Origin: Chryseobacterium balustinum
GTDB lineage: Bacteria; Bacteroidota; Bacteroidia; Flavobacteriales; Weeksellaceae
Assembly (NCBI RefSeq): GCF_900168205.1
Contig: NZ_FUZE01000002.1
Span: forward strand, 1 to 64,000
DNA length: 64,000 nt
Direction: 5' to 3'
The translations under genes and the position numbers were made by a program. This document shows positions 27,952-37,010 of this stretch, piece after piece. Numbering within the stretch: position 1 is the first letter of the stretch; each line of letters starts with the position of its first letter. Below the pieces are notes generated by a model, which was given only the letters and a program-made list of their open reading frames with translations, was not told the origin of the DNA and did not search any database.

Positions 27952-28032
27952 ATGCTTAAAAACACGAAATCCCAAAAAAGATTTAAAGTAAGAGTAAAAA
28001 CAGCTCCTAAAAGAACCCAGAAAAAACGTTGA
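27952..28032 (+). CDS. Possible 26-aa highly basic peptide
   Basis: An ORF in an otherwise gene-free 366-bp gap between divergent genes. Twelve of its 26 residues are Lys or Arg, and it contains SQKRFKVRVKTAPKRTQKKR. The DNA (27952-28032) is less AT-rich than its flanks, which suggests coding selection. No Shine-Dalgarno sequence is present, as is usual here. A hairpin (CTTTAAAAC / GTTTTAAGG) follows at about 28117-28142. The composition recalls short ribosome- or nucleic-acid-binding proteins, but I do not recognise the family. Confidence 0.5.
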   Translation: MLKNTKSQKRFKVRVKTAPKRTQKKR

Positions 28033-28212
28033 TTTTCTTAAAGACATTCTCTTTTTGAAAGTCAATTTTTCTTTTGTAGAAAGGGCTTTTTAAACTTTTA
28101 CGAATTGAAATCTTTTATTTCTTTAAAACTAAAGTTTTAAGGAATGATACAATACCCTTATTATTTTTGGAGAGTACAATTTCCGAACAGGTTTTTTCAC
28201 CTCTATATTGTA

Positions 28213-29157
28213 CTATAATTCTTTTGAAGACTGATTCAAAAACTCAATATTTCTTTTTAGACCTGCAAATTTTGTGCGCTTCACAGGTGATTTCCGGAAT
28301 ATTTCGGAGAATATTTCTTGGGTTAATTCTTTCCACTCTCCTTTTTTAAAATTTTTCAACGCTTCATTAGGTTTAAATTTAGCCTGAATATTCGGCGCAG
28401 AAAAACGGTTCCAAGGACAGACATCCTGACAGATGTCGCAGCCAAACATCCAGTCTTCCATTTTATCTTTAAAATAATCCGGAATTTCAGTTTTCAATTC
28501 AATGGTTGCATAGGAAATACATCTGCTTCCGTCAACAATTTTCTCCGAAACAATCGCATCGGTCGGACAAGCATCGATACATTTTCTGCAGCTTCCGCAA
28601 TGATCCGTTGTTTCATGATCAGAAATTAAATCTAAGTCACAAATAATTTCAGCTAAAAAATAAAACGAACCACTTTGTTTAGTTATTAAATTGGCATTTT
28701 TCCCAACCCACCCAATTCCTGATTTTTTCGCCCAACTTCTTTCCAAAACCGGAGCAGAGTCTACGAAAACACGGAACTCAAAGTCTCCGATTTCCTTCTG
28801 CAGTTCAGAAACCATATCACGAAGAATTTCTTTTACTACTTCGTGATAATCTTCAGCATACGCATATTTTGAAATTTTAAAATTCTCTAACGCAGAGATT
28901 TTTTCCTCAGGAAAATAGTTGTAAGAAAGCGAAATAACCGATTTAGAACCTTCCACTAACAATCTAGGATCTAATCTTTTGTCGAAATGATTTTCCATGT
29001 ATTTCATTTCACCATGGAAGTTATTTTTAAGCCATTTTTCCAAATGATGGGCATCTTCTTCCAGAAAATCAGCCTTTGAAATTCCACAATTCTGAAACCC
29101 AAAACTTTTAGCTTTAGACTTGATTAATTGAGAATATTTTTCAGCAGTTGAATTCAT
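28213..29157 (-). CDS. queG: Epoxyqueuosine reductase
   Basis: 314 aa, full length for the family. QueG performs the last step of queuosine synthesis, reducing epoxyqueuosine in the wobble position of tRNAs with a cobalamin cofactor and two [4Fe-4S] clusters. The ferredoxin-like cysteines are visible: Cys 187, 190, 193 and 197 ([13 protein letters not shown]) and Cys 240, 243 and 247 ([12 protein letters not shown]), with Cys 213 as the remaining candidate. Asp 133 in [10 protein letters not shown] matches the family's catalytic acid. It stands alone, divergent from the rhodanese gene, with a TAGTTTTG -7 box at 29171-29178. It acts in the cytoplasm. Confidence 0.95.
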   Translation of the reverse strand: MNSTAEKYSQLIKSKAKSFGFQNCGISKADFLEEDAHHLEKWLKNNFHGEMKYMENHFDKRLDPRLLVEGSKSVISLSYNYFPEEKISALENFKISKYAYAEDYHEVVKEILRDMVSELQKEIGDFEFRVFVDSAPVLERSWAKKSGIGWVGKNANLITKQSGSFYFLAEIICDLDLISDHETTDHCGSCRKCIDACPTDAIVSEKIVDGSRCISYATIELKTEIPDYFKDKMEDWMFGCDICQDVCPWNRFSAPNIQAKFKPNEALKNFKKGEWKELTQEIFSEIFRKSPVKRTKFAGLKRNIEFLNQSSKEL

Positions 29158-29170
29158 AGATTTCGCATTG

Positions 29171-29178
29171 CAAAACTA
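29171..29178 (-). promoter_or_regulatory. -7 promoter box of queG
   Basis: TAGTTTTG on the minus strand, 13 bp before the start codon. Confidence 0.45.
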
Positions 29179-29266
29179 AGATTATTTTATAAATTTGTTG
29201 GAGTTTGGATGTATGAAAATACTTCACTCATTTATCTTGTAATTTAACTCAAAAAAATTAAATATT

Positions 29267-29545
29267 ATGTCATTAGCAGATGTATTACAATCAGGAAATT
29301 ATGCATTAATCGACGTTCGTGAGCCAATGGAGCTTGAAATGGACGGAAATATAGAAGGAGCAGTCAATATCCCTTTGGGAGAAGTTGAAGACAGAAAAGA
29401 CGAAATCTTATCTATCGAAAAGCCTGTTGTTTTGTTCTGCAGAAGTGGAAACAGAAGTGGAAAAGCTTTAGAATACCTGAATTCTGAAGGTTTAAAAGAT
29501 GGCTACAACGGCGGAGGCTGGGCTGATTTGAAAGCAAGCTTATAA
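29267..29545 (+). CDS. Single-domain rhodanese-like protein
   Basis: 92 aa, cytoplasmic, one rhodanese domain. IDVREPMELEMDGNIEGAVN (15-34) is the typical D-V-R-E start with the G-H/N-I-x-G-A-x-N block. The active-site loop is FCRSGNRSGKAL with Cys 58. These proteins carry a persulfide for sulfur transfer, or act in disulfide or stress handling. The gene is followed at once by a terminator, so it is transcribed alone. The substrate is unknown. Confidence 0.9.
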   Translation: MSLADVLQSGNYALIDVREPMELEMDGNIEGAVNIPLGEVEDRKDEILSIEKPVVLFCRSGNRSGKALEYLNSEGLKDGYNGGGWADLKASL

Positions 29546-29552
29546 GAAACGG

Positions 29553-29577
29553 AAGGAACTTTTTTAAGTTCCTTTTT
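29553..29577 (+). terminator. Terminator of the rhodanese gene
   Basis: AAGGAACTT and AAGTTCCTT form a stem followed by T6, 8 bp after the stop codon. Confidence 0.8.
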
Positions 29578-29600
29578 TATTTAACTAAAGATGAGATTTT

Positions 29601-30218
29601 ATGATTTTAAAAGATAGATTTGAATCGCTTTGTCTAAACTTTACTGAAGATAAAATTTTAATTGAAAAATTTTGGATCGAAATTGAGAAAAACTATTCAG
29701 GGAAAAGCAGACATTATCACAATCTTCAACATTTAGAAACTCTATTTGAAGAAATTGAAAATGTAAAAGATAAAATCAAAAATTTCAATAGCATTTCATT
29801 TTCTATTTTTTACCATGATGTGATCTATGATGCGACTTCAAAATTTAATGAAGAAAAAAGTGCAGATCTTGCAAAAGAAAGGCTTGGAATTGTAGGTTTG
29901 AATAATGAAGATGTACAACAAGTTTACAAGCAAATTTTAGCTACAAAATCTCACAAAAAATCGGATGATGAAGACACTAATTTTCTTTTGGATGCAGATT
30001 TATCGATTCTTGGGAAAAGCTCGCAAGTTCATTTAAAGTATACAAAACAGATCAGAAAAGAATATTCTATTTATCCGGATTTCCTTTATAAACCGGGAAG
30101 AAAAAAGGTTTTACAACATTTTTTAGCACTTGAAAGTATTTTTAAAACTGAATATTTTAAGAATAGATATGAAACTCGGGCGAGGGAGAATATAGAATTT
30201 GAATTGAGAAGTTTGTAG
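29601..30218 (+). CDS. HD-superfamily metal-dependent hydrolase, 205 aa
   Basis: The conserved residues of the COG4339-type HD family are present: RHYHNLQHLETLF (38-50, with His 40 and His 44) and FYHDVIYD (70-77, with His 72-Asp 73), then NEEKSA. A late YPDFLYKPGRKKVLQHFL block is also typical. The protein is all-helical and soluble. It should bind two metal ions and hydrolyse a phosphoester, but the substrate is unknown. It follows the rhodanese after a terminator, so it probably has its own promoter. Confidence 0.85.
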   Translation: MILKDRFESLCLNFTEDKILIEKFWIEIEKNYSGKSRHYHNLQHLETLFEEIENVKDKIKNFNSISFSIFYHDVIYDATSKFNEEKSADLAKERLGIVGLNNEDVQQVYKQILATKSHKKSDDEDTNFLLDADLSILGKSSQVHLKYTKQIRKEYSIYPDFLYKPGRKKVLQHFLALESIFKTEYFKNRYETRARENIEFELRSL

Positions 30219-30300
30219 GTTTTTCTTATTTTATTAAACCACCCCGTCAAAAATTCTTTGAATTTTCGCCACCCCTCCAGAGGAGGGGAATTTTAGCGAA

Positions 30301-31074
30301 TTAATTTATTATTGTGTTAATAAACACAATTGATTTATTTAAAACTATTTCCGGAGATTCTTTGTGCGGTGTATGTCCAACATTTGGGATGATGAACTTC
30401 TCCGATGTTCCTGTAACCTGTGAAATTGTTTTTTCAACTTGGTTTAAAGTTCCGTATTCATCAGCTTCCCCTTGAATAAACAAAAGAGGACTTTCAATAT
30501 TTTCCAATAAATACTCAATATTCCAGCCTCTGAATTTATCATTAAGCCAAATTTCAGTCCATGCTTTGACAATCGTTTCTACTTTATCACCGTGATATTT
30601 TTCGAGACGTTGAGGTAGATTTGTGGTGTTGTAAGCATTTAATGCTTCTTCCACACCTTTCACTGTAATATCTTCAATAAAAATATGTCCGGCTTCACAG
30701 ATTACAGCTTTCACTTTTTCAGGATATTTTGATGCGGCAATTAAGGCAATCGTTCCGCCATCGCTGTGTCCGAAAAGAATGGCATCGTTAATATTAAATT
30801 CAGAAAGCAAATCATTCAATACATCTGCTTCCAATTCCATGTAATTATTTTCTCTTTCATGGGTAATCATAGGAAAAGACTTGCCATATCCTAAGCGGTC
30901 ATATACCAAAACATTACATTGGGTTGCTTCCGCCAATTTTTCAGGAAAATCTCTCCAAAGCTGAACCGAACCTAAAGAATCATGCAGAAAAACAATTGTT
31001 GGTTTATTTTCGAATGAATTATTAAATTTTATAAATAAGTTTTGACCTTTTACATCAATTACCTCTTCAATCAT
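30301..31074 (-). CDS. Alpha/beta-fold hydrolase
   Basis: 257 aa, no signal peptide. FLHDSLGSVQLWRDFP (29-44) forms the oxyanion region, and the nucleophile elbow GHSDGG has Ser 104. The acid is probably Asp in IQGEADEYG (about 207) and the base His in PNVGHTPHKE (about 237). VYDRLGYGKS is the usual strand after beta4. It lies 3 bp behind the nitronate monooxygenase gene, with which it is cotranscribed. The substrate is unknown; esters or small lactones are typical. Confidence 0.88.
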   Translation of the reverse strand: MIEEVIDVKGQNLFIKFNNSFENKPTIVFLHDSLGSVQLWRDFPEKLAEATQCNVLVYDRLGYGKSFPMITHERENNYMELEADVLNDLLSEFNINDAILFGHSDGGTIALIAASKYPEKVKAVICEAGHIFIEDITVKGVEEALNAYNTTNLPQRLEKYHGDKVETIVKAWTEIWLNDKFRGWNIEYLLENIESPLLFIQGEADEYGTLNQVEKTISQVTGTSEKFIIPNVGHTPHKESPEIVLNKSIVFINTIIN

Positions 31075-31077
31075 TAT

Positions 31078-32067
31078 TTATAAGCTCGGATTTTTTGTTT
31101 CATTAAATTCTTTTAAAAGGTTGGCAAAAACTGTTTCCACAGGAAGAACTTCGTCAATCAAAGCTGAAACCTGACCAATTTCCAATTCACCTTCTTCCAT
31201 ATCCCCTTCAAACATTCCTTTTTTTGCTCTTGCTCTACCTAATGAAGCGACCAAAGCTTCCGCATTTCTTCCCACATTATATATTTCCTCAAGCTCGTTG
31301 AAAAACTTGTTTTTAACCATTCTTACGGGCGCCAATTCTTTTAAAGTAAGAAGTGTATCACCTTCATTCAGTTCTGTAATTTTCTTTTTCCAGTTTTCAT
31401 GAGCACTTGCTTCTTGTGTAGCCGCAAAACGACTTCCAATCTGTACTCCGTCTGCTCCTAAAATCATGGCAGCTTTCATTTGGGAACCTAAAGCAATTCC
31501 TCCTGCAGCAATCAATGGTTTAGAAATATGTTTTTTAACATTCGGAATCAGGCAAAAAGTTGTTGTTTCATCTCTTCCGTTGTGACCTCCTGCTTCAAAA
31601 CCTTCAGCAACGATTGCATCAACTCCTGCTTCTTCACATTTAACGGCAAACTTGGTTGAAGAAACCACATGAGCGACTTTTAAACCTTCTTTCTGAAGCG
31701 TTTCGGTATACGTTTTAGGGCTTCCGGCAGAAGTGAAAACTATTTTCACACCCTCTTCCAGAATAATATTGATGATTTCTTCTAAATTTGGGTACAGCAA
31801 AGCGACATTTACACCAAAAGGTTTATCGGTAGCTTTCTTGCATTTCTGAATATTTTCTCTTAAAATATCCGGATACATACTTGCTGAACCAATCAACCCC
31901 AATCCACCACAATTAGAAACTGCCGAAGCTAATCTCCAGCCTGAATGCCAAATCATACCGGCCTGAATAATGGGATATTTAATATTGAAAAGTTCTGTGA
32001 CTCTGTTTTTATTTTCGTTCATTTTATGAAGCTTTTTTGCGGAGTTGAAATCTATAAAATTACTCAT
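31078..32067 (-). CDS. Nitronate monooxygenase family FMN enzyme
   Basis: 329 aa as called; a start at the Met at residue 16 (DNA 32022) gives MNENKNRVTELFNIKYPIIQ, closer to the usual length. The fold is an FMN TIM barrel: PIIQAGMIWHSGWRLASAVS (32-51), the substrate and FMN block EGFEAGGHNGRDE with the conserved His, and the phosphate site AAGGIALGSQMKAAMILG and DGVQIGSRFAAT. Members oxidise nitronates such as propionate-3-nitronate, a toxic plant or fungal product, to organic acids. It is first in a pair with the alpha/beta hydrolase (3 bp gap). The exact substrate is unknown. Confidence 0.9.
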   Translation of the reverse strand: MSNFIDFNSAKKLHKMNENKNRVTELFNIKYPIIQAGMIWHSGWRLASAVSNCGGLGLIGSASMYPDILRENIQKCKKATDKPFGVNVALLYPNLEEIINIILEEGVKIVFTSAGSPKTYTETLQKEGLKVAHVVSSTKFAVKCEEAGVDAIVAEGFEAGGHNGRDETTTFCLIPNVKKHISKPLIAAGGIALGSQMKAAMILGADGVQIGSRFAATQEASAHENWKKKITELNEGDTLLTLKELAPVRMVKNKFFNELEEIYNVGRNAEALVASLGRARAKKGMFEGDMEEGELEIGQVSALIDEVLPVETVFANLLKEFNETKNPSL

Positions 32068-32127
32068 AAGGTAAAAATACTAAAAACGTAGATTCTATGA
32101 TACATCTGAGAACTATTTTCACAAAAA

Positions 32128-32153
32128 AAACCTTCAGAAAGTTCTGAAGGTTT
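32128..32153 (-). terminator. Terminator of the SurA-like gene
   Basis: AAACCTTCAGAA and TTCTGAAGGTTT form a perfect 12-bp stem right after the stop codon, followed on the minus strand by an A/T tract. Confidence 0.8.
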
Positions 32154-32158
32154 AAGTA

Positions 32159-33526
32159 TTATTTTTTTAAGGATTCTTTTTTCCAGTTCCCTTTAAAATC
32201 ACAGCTGTCATATCGACCGTCTATAGAAATAAATGTGGTTGGAAGTTTTGAATTGACAAACTTCTCAATCATTTCACTTTTTTTCTTGTTAAGAGCCATC
32301 TGTTTGATTCTGTCGTAATCTGTTTCAAGTGTAATCTGGTGTGAAGGAATAACATCTTCAATTTTAATGATTTTTACCACTTTTCTTTTTCTTTCGTCTT
32401 CATCATCAAAAGCAGTTGTAATATCATTTTTATTAAGACCGGCAAGCTCATAACTGATTACTCCCGGAATGCTTTCTCTTTCGATTTTACTAGAACCATC
32501 TCCACCGGTAATAACACCCGCATTGAATTTAGTTTTTTTATCATCTGAAAACTTAAATGCAGCCTCTTTAAAACTCAATTTTTCAGCTAAGACTAAACCT
32601 CTGATACTGTCTAATTTTTGTTTTGTCGTAGTAATTTCTGCATCTGTAGGTGTCGCCATTAAAAGAATGTGTCTTGCATCATAAGCTTTACCAGATTTTT
32701 TCACCAACTGAATAATGTGATATCCAAACTCAGATTCTACAGGGTCTGAAATTTCACCTTCTTGTAAGTTTAATGCTGCAGCTTCGAAAGGCTTTACCAT
32801 TTGCCCTTTAAAGATATTTTTCATCAACCCCCCATTTGGAGCCGTTCCTTGATCTTCAGAATAAATCCTTGCCTGGCTTTCAAAACTTTCTCCTCCCGCG
32901 ATGTCGGCTTTGATCTTTTTAAGCTTGTTGATCAATTCATCTTTATGAGCTTCCGTCAATTTAGGATACATCATAATCTGAGAAAGAGAAACCTCATCTT
33001 TTATTTCAGGAAGCTGAGATTTATACAAATTGAAAAAATCTGTCACTTCATTAGGAGTAACGTCTGCTTTTTCTGTAATTCTTCCATATTTTGCCTGCCC
33101 GTAATATTGATCAGTATCAATTTTTTCGATGGCATTTTTCATCTCATATTGATTTCTGAACTTATAAGCAGCCAACATCGTCTTTTCATCAGGAAACTGA
33201 CCTAAAAACTGATTATATTTTGCATTTACGTTTTCTTTAATCGCTGCAGAACGGTTTTCAATTAATGTATCTCTTTTAGCTTCGTACACCAAAAGTTTAT
33301 TATTAATTAAGTTTTCCAAAAACTCACATCTATCAGTGGTTGAAGCACCCTGCTGTTTTCCGTAATTCATCTGCTCTTCAACATCAGACTCCAAAACGAT
33401 CTCATCACCAATTACTGCCGCAATACCGTCTACCAACTGTCCTTTCTTTAGCTGAGCGTTGATGTTTCCTGAGAACAACATCGTGAAAACTCCTAAAAGG
33501 AAAGTGATTTTTAGTTTATTTATCAT
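32159..33526 (-). CDS. SurA-like periplasmic peptidylprolyl isomerase/chaperone
   Basis: 455 aa. Signal peptide of about 24 residues (MINKLKITFLLGVFTMLFSG, then NINAQ). The N-terminal SurA chaperone part has LVDGIAAVIGDEIVLESDVE and CEFLENLINNKLL. Two parvulin (PpiC) domains follow: one around residues 178-280 (LSQIMMYPKL, SEDQGTAPNGGLM, EFGYHIIQLVKK) and one around 285-390 (ARHILLMATPTD, FSDDKKTKFNAG). SurA holds outer-membrane proteins unfolded in the periplasm and passes them to the BAM complex. A good promoter lies upstream: TAAATTTG at 33548-33555 with TTG 21 bp before it. The gene stands alone. Confidence 0.9.
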   Translation of the reverse strand: MINKLKITFLLGVFTMLFSGNINAQLKKGQLVDGIAAVIGDEIVLESDVEEQMNYGKQQGASTTDRCEFLENLINNKLLVYEAKRDTLIENRSAAIKENVNAKYNQFLGQFPDEKTMLAAYKFRNQYEMKNAIEKIDTDQYYGQAKYGRITEKADVTPNEVTDFFNLYKSQLPEIKDEVSLSQIMMYPKLTEAHKDELINKLKKIKADIAGGESFESQARIYSEDQGTAPNGGLMKNIFKGQMVKPFEAAALNLQEGEISDPVESEFGYHIIQLVKKSGKAYDARHILLMATPTDAEITTTKQKLDSIRGLVLAEKLSFKEAAFKFSDDKKTKFNAGVITGGDGSSKIERESIPGVISYELAGLNKNDITTAFDDEDERKRKVVKIIKIEDVIPSHQITLETDYDRIKQMALNKKKSEMIEKFVNSKLPTTFISIDGRYDSCDFKGNWKKESLKK

Positions 33527-33547
33527 TATACTATTTTAAACAAGTTG

Positions 33548-33578
33548 CAAATTTAGAATTCTTAATGAATTGCACTCA
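33548..33578 (-). promoter_or_regulatory. Promoter of the SurA-like gene
   Basis: -7 box TAAATTTG (33548-33555) and a -33 TTG (AATTGAG) 21 bp further upstream, on the minus strand. Confidence 0.55.
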
Positions 33579-33614
33579 ATTTTTTATTATAAATATTTCT
33601 TAAAAAGAGATGAT

Positions 33615-34538
33615 TTAATGTAATTCTACATCAAAAGTTGTCAATTCTTTAAATTGCTTCAATCTGTTTTGAATATCAGCTTCGTTAACCTCTTCAATTC
33701 TTTCTGTTCCGAATTTTTCTACTGTGAAAGAAGCCATTGCAGAACCTACGATTAATGCAGACTTCATTGTTTCGAAATCGAATTTACCTTTTTTAGCAAG
33801 ATATGCTGCAAAACCACCTGCGAAAGTATCTCCGGCACCAGTCGGATCGAAAACTTCTTCCAAAGGAAGTGCAGGAATTGCGAATACTTTATTATCATGG
33901 AACAGTAAAGCACCGTGCTCTCCTTTTTTGATGATCACATAATCAGGGCCCATTGTATGGATCTTTTTAGCTGCTTTTACCAAAGAATATTCACCTGAAA
34001 GCTGTCTTGCTTCTTCGTCATTAATACTGATAACATCGGTTTTAGCAATCATGTCTTTCAGAATATCCATAGCAGAATCCATCCAGAAATTCATTGTATC
34101 TAAAATAACCAATTTAGGACGTTGGTTCATTTTTTCAAGAACTGAAAGCTGAACTCCAGGGTGAAGATTTCCTAATAATAAAATCTCTGCATCCTGCATA
34201 GATTCAGGAATTTTTGGATCAAAGTTCTCCAAAACATTTACTTCAGTCGCTAAAGTATCTCTTGTATTTAGATCATTGTGGTATTTACCTGACCAGAAAA
34301 ACGTTTTTCCTTCTTTTACAATTTCTAATCCTTCGATGTTTACTTCTCTGTTGGTAAACATGTCAAGATATTCCTGTGGGAAATCTCCTCCAACTACAGA
34401 TACAATTCCAGATTTTACTCCCAAAATAGAAGATGTAATCCCGATATAAGTAGCTGCTCCACCTAAAATTTTATCTGTTTTCCCAAACGGCGTCTCAATT
34501 GCATCAAATGCCACGCTTCCTACGACTAAAAGTTTCAT
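33615..34538 (-). CDS. PfkB-family carbohydrate or nucleoside kinase
   Basis: 307 aa. Ribokinase fold: the N-terminal glycine pair GGAATYIG (26-33) closes the substrate site, and DPTGAGDTFAGGFAAYL (231-247) is PfkB signature 2, with the anion hole GAGD and catalytic Asp 237. The lid region near residues 85-100 is short. Members phosphorylate ribose, adenosine, fructose or other sugars with ATP. The substrate cannot be decided from the sequence. It stands alone between the SurA-like gene and gldD, all on the minus strand. Confidence 0.9.
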   Translation of the reverse strand: MKLLVVGSVAFDAIETPFGKTDKILGGAATYIGITSSILGVKSGIVSVVGGDFPQEYLDMFTNREVNIEGLEIVKEGKTFFWSGKYHNDLNTRDTLATEVNVLENFDPKIPESMQDAEILLLGNLHPGVQLSVLEKMNQRPKLVILDTMNFWMDSAMDILKDMIAKTDVISINDEEARQLSGEYSLVKAAKKIHTMGPDYVIIKKGEHGALLFHDNKVFAIPALPLEEVFDPTGAGDTFAGGFAAYLAKKGKFDFETMKSALIVGSAMASFTVEKFGTERIEEVNEADIQNRLKQFKELTTFDVELH

Positions 34539-34652
34539 ATGTATTTTATATTTTTTTATTAAAGGTCATATGCAATCTACCGATGCTATATGTATTTTAT
34601 TATTTTAATTAATAATCGATTGATTACTAAAGTTTTTATTGAATTTTAAAAT

Positions 34653-35210
34653 TTATTTTTTCCATTCAAAAGTATCGAGCAAATGCATCATATCTTTTTT
34701 GATATAATCTATTGCAGGAGCTAAAGAATCTGGTTTTGGTCTAGAATTGAAGTATAAATATCCCGTCACGAAATGTTTTGTACTGTCGGTTGCATAAAAC
34801 TGCAGATTAGATGCAGCTTGACCTTTCAATTCATAAAAATTTCCGTAAACTCTTTTCTCAGGATATTCGAAAGATTTTGTATCGATAGAACTAGCTTTTA
34901 CAGTATGCTTGTAAACCATTTTTTCGGTTTCCATAATCTGCTGGGCAAAATCGTTATTGATGGGGTAATACGTCAGGAAAATCTTTGCCTTCATTTTTGG
35001 ATAGTTCAGATAATACCAACAAGGTTTCTTTGCATCATAAATTTTGGCATAATCTGAAGCTTCAAAAGAATACAGGCAATTAGGCTCAAATTTATGATAT
35101 TTTGGTGCAGGATATTCTAATCTCAATTCGCCGTAAGGTTTTGGAGTACTCTCCTTTCCGCACGAAATAATCAACATTGAAACAAAAATAAAAATGACTT
35201 TTTTAATCAT
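34653..35210 (-). CDS. gldD: Gliding motility lipoprotein GldD
   Basis: 185 aa from the ATG at 35210, which gives a proper lipoprotein signal (VSMLIISC, Cys 17); a longer in-frame start at 35261 adds 17 residues without a signal. The mature protein contains PYGELRLEYPAPKYHKF and later CWYYLNYPKMKAKIFLTYYP and GQAASNLQFYATDS, the conserved blocks of GldD. It is required for T9SS-dependent gliding and secretion in Flavobacterium and sits in the envelope. A TATTTTTG box at 35215-35222 lies inside the longer frame, which supports the shorter start. In many relatives gldD follows ssb and gldE; here its upstream neighbour is mutY. Confidence 0.92.
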   Translation of the reverse strand: MIKKVIFIFVSMLIISCGKESTPKPYGELRLEYPAPKYHKFEPNCLYSFEASDYAKIYDAKKPCWYYLNYPKMKAKIFLTYYPINNDFAQQIMETEKMVYKHTVKASSIDTKSFEYPEKRVYGNFYELKGQAASNLQFYATDSTKHFVTGYLYFNSRPKPDSLAPAIDYIKKDMMHLLDTFEWKK

Positions 35211-35319
35211 TTTGCAAAAATACAAATTAGATTTCAAATTTGAAGGCACAAATTTCAGCATTTCAATGAGTTTTGAAATTTGATGATAAGATTTTTTTCA
35301 AATGTCAGTATCCATAAAG

Positions 35320-35400
35320 TTTGTCATTCCGTAGGAATCTCAACTCATTTATTAAACAATAAATAAAAAAACAGCGCTTAGATTCCTACGGAATAACAAA
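35320..35400. repeat. Large inverted repeat (REP-like element) between mutY and gldD
   Basis: The arms at 35320-35340 and 35380-35400 match 20 of 21 bases as reverse complements (core ATTCCGTAGGAATCT), around an AT-rich 39-base loop. It resembles intergenic palindromic elements that are scattered through Chryseobacterium-type genomes. Confidence 0.75.
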
Positions 35401-35428
35401 TATGATGGAGATTTTTCATCTTTTCACA

Positions 35429-36475
35429 TTAAAAAATTTGATAAACTGTCTCATAATTTTGGATATAATTTTCTAAAGGTTTTGGAAATGACCTTTCATG
35501 AGAACCTTCAACGTCCGTTATCATGTAATTGTTTTGAGCAATAAAATCTTCCCAAGCCGATTCAGAATCAACCTCAACATTAAAAATTTCTATGCTTAAA
35601 TTTTTGTGAGTGAGTTTGTGATTAACTGTTTTTACGCTTTTAATAAATGGATTTAAATCATCAGAAATCATCGGCGGAAATTCAAATAATTTTTTCCAGA
35701 TAAAGTCATCTTTTCTTTGCTGAATTAAAAACTGCCCGTTTCTGTGAACGAAATAATATTTTAAATCTAAATCCTGTGCTTTTACCTTTTTAGTTTTAAC
35801 AGGAAATTCTGAGATTTTATTTAATGAAAAAGCAAGACAATCATCATTGACAGGACATTCTCCGCACAAAGGATTTTTTGGTTTGCAAATTTCCGAACCC
35901 AAATCCATCATTGCCTGATTAAAATCGCCCACATTTTCAGGCATAATCAAAGCTGATAATTCAGAAAAATAATTAAACGCTCTAGAATTGGAAATATCAA
36001 AATTATCAGCAAAAATTCTGCTTAAAACTCTGTAAAAATTTCCGTCAACTGCAGGCATTTTTCCATCAAAACAAATACTGGAAACAGCAGCAGCGGTATA
36101 TTTACCAATTCCTTTTAGTTTTAAAATATCTTCATAATCGGAAGGAAAAATCCCATTGTAATCGTTGATGATTTGTTGTGATGCTTTATGAATATTGATG
36201 GCACGGGAATAATATCCTAACCCTTTCCAATACAATAAAACCTCATCTTCAGGAGATTCTGCCAAAGTTTTCACGTCGGGGAATCTTTCAATAAAATTAT
36301 TGTAATGATTTAACCCCTGAGCGATTCGGGTTTGCTGAAAAACGATTTCGCAAATCCATATTTTATAAGGATCTTTGGTTTTTCTGAATGGCAAATCTCT
36401 CGCATTTTTATCATACCACTTCAACAGCTTGTTCCCGATGTGAAGAAAGTCTGAGTTTCTTTTATTCTTTTCCAA
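35429..36475 (-). CDS. mutY: A/G-specific adenine glycosylase
   Basis: 348 aa. MutY removes adenine misincorporated opposite 8-oxoguanine. The catalytic residues are Glu 43 (ICEIVFQQT) and Asp 144 (PAVDGNFYRV). The helix-hairpin-helix is LKGIGKYTAAA (120-130). The [4Fe-4S] ligands are Cys 197, 204, 207 and 213 (CKPKNPLCGECPVNDDC). Residues from about 230 form the C-terminal NUDIX-like 8-oxoG-recognition domain, ending with NHKLTHKNLSIEIF. The promoter is TATCTTTG at 36498-36505. Complete and typical. Confidence 0.95.
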   Translation of the reverse strand: MEKNKRNSDFLHIGNKLLKWYDKNARDLPFRKTKDPYKIWICEIVFQQTRIAQGLNHYNNFIERFPDVKTLAESPEDEVLLYWKGLGYYSRAINIHKASQQIINDYNGIFPSDYEDILKLKGIGKYTAAAVSSICFDGKMPAVDGNFYRVLSRIFADNFDISNSRAFNYFSELSALIMPENVGDFNQAMMDLGSEICKPKNPLCGECPVNDDCLAFSLNKISEFPVKTKKVKAQDLDLKYYFVHRNGQFLIQQRKDDFIWKKLFEFPPMISDDLNPFIKSVKTVNHKLTHKNLSIEIFNVEVDSESAWEDFIAQNNYMITDVEGSHERSFPKPLENYIQNYETVYQIF

Positions 36476-36497
36476 AAAACCAATTCATTTAGTGAGA

Positions 36498-36505
36498 CAA
36501 AGATA
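36498..36505 (-). promoter_or_regulatory. -7 promoter box of mutY
   Basis: TATCTTTG on the minus strand, 23 bp before the start codon and just past the stop of the preceding gene. Confidence 0.55.
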
Positions 36506-36508
36506 AAA

Positions 36509-36982
36509 CTATTTTTTTTCGTTATCAAGAAGATATACAGGAGCTCCTTTCAGCCACTGATATTTAATATTTTTCATTTCAGCAATAGATTTATACCCTT
36601 TCAGCGTTTCTAAAAATACATACACCGAATCATTTTTTTCTTTTTTAAGATTTAATCTCTGATTCGAAAGAAACTGAAACGGATACGGAATCACAGAATC
36701 TCTTTTGCTGAATAATAGATCTCCGGAATTGATGCTATAAATGTAAAATGCTTTACCGCGCCCCGAAGAACTGTCGGTGACAGAAACATCTGAACTTGCC
36801 ACGACCATATCACTAATTCCGTAAGCTTCGTCTTCAGACATTACATATGCCTGATTGCTGTCTTTTTTTTCGTTTTTGAAAAGATCAATTTCATATTTTC
36901 GGGGTCGCTGATACTCTTTTTCACAACTTACAACTGAGAATAACAGAAAAGCTAACAAAATGTAAAACGTAAAATTTTTCAT
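36509..36982 (-). CDS. Unrecognised lipoprotein, 157 aa
   Basis: I start at the ATG at 36982 because it gives a lipoprotein signal (FLLFSVVSC, Cys 20). The longer frame would overlap tssC. The mature part is acidic and lysine-rich, with KYEIDLFKNEKKDSNQAYVM, SDSSSGRGKAFYIYSINSGD and LNLKKEKNDSVYVFLETLKG; no known domain is recognised. It lies after tssC but is separated from it by a terminator hairpin at 37011-37040, so it is probably expressed separately. It is unclear whether it belongs with mutY or with the T6SS genes. Confidence 0.75.
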   Translation of the reverse strand: MKNFTFYILLAFLLFSVVSCEKEYQRPRKYEIDLFKNEKKDSNQAYVMSEDEAYGISDMVVASSDVSVTDSSSGRGKAFYIYSINSGDLLFSKRDSVIPYPFQFLSNQRLNLKKEKNDSVYVFLETLKGYKSIAEMKNIKYQWLKGAPVYLLDNEKK

Positions 36983-37010
36983 TAAACCGTTTTTAAAAAT
37001 AATTAGAAAT

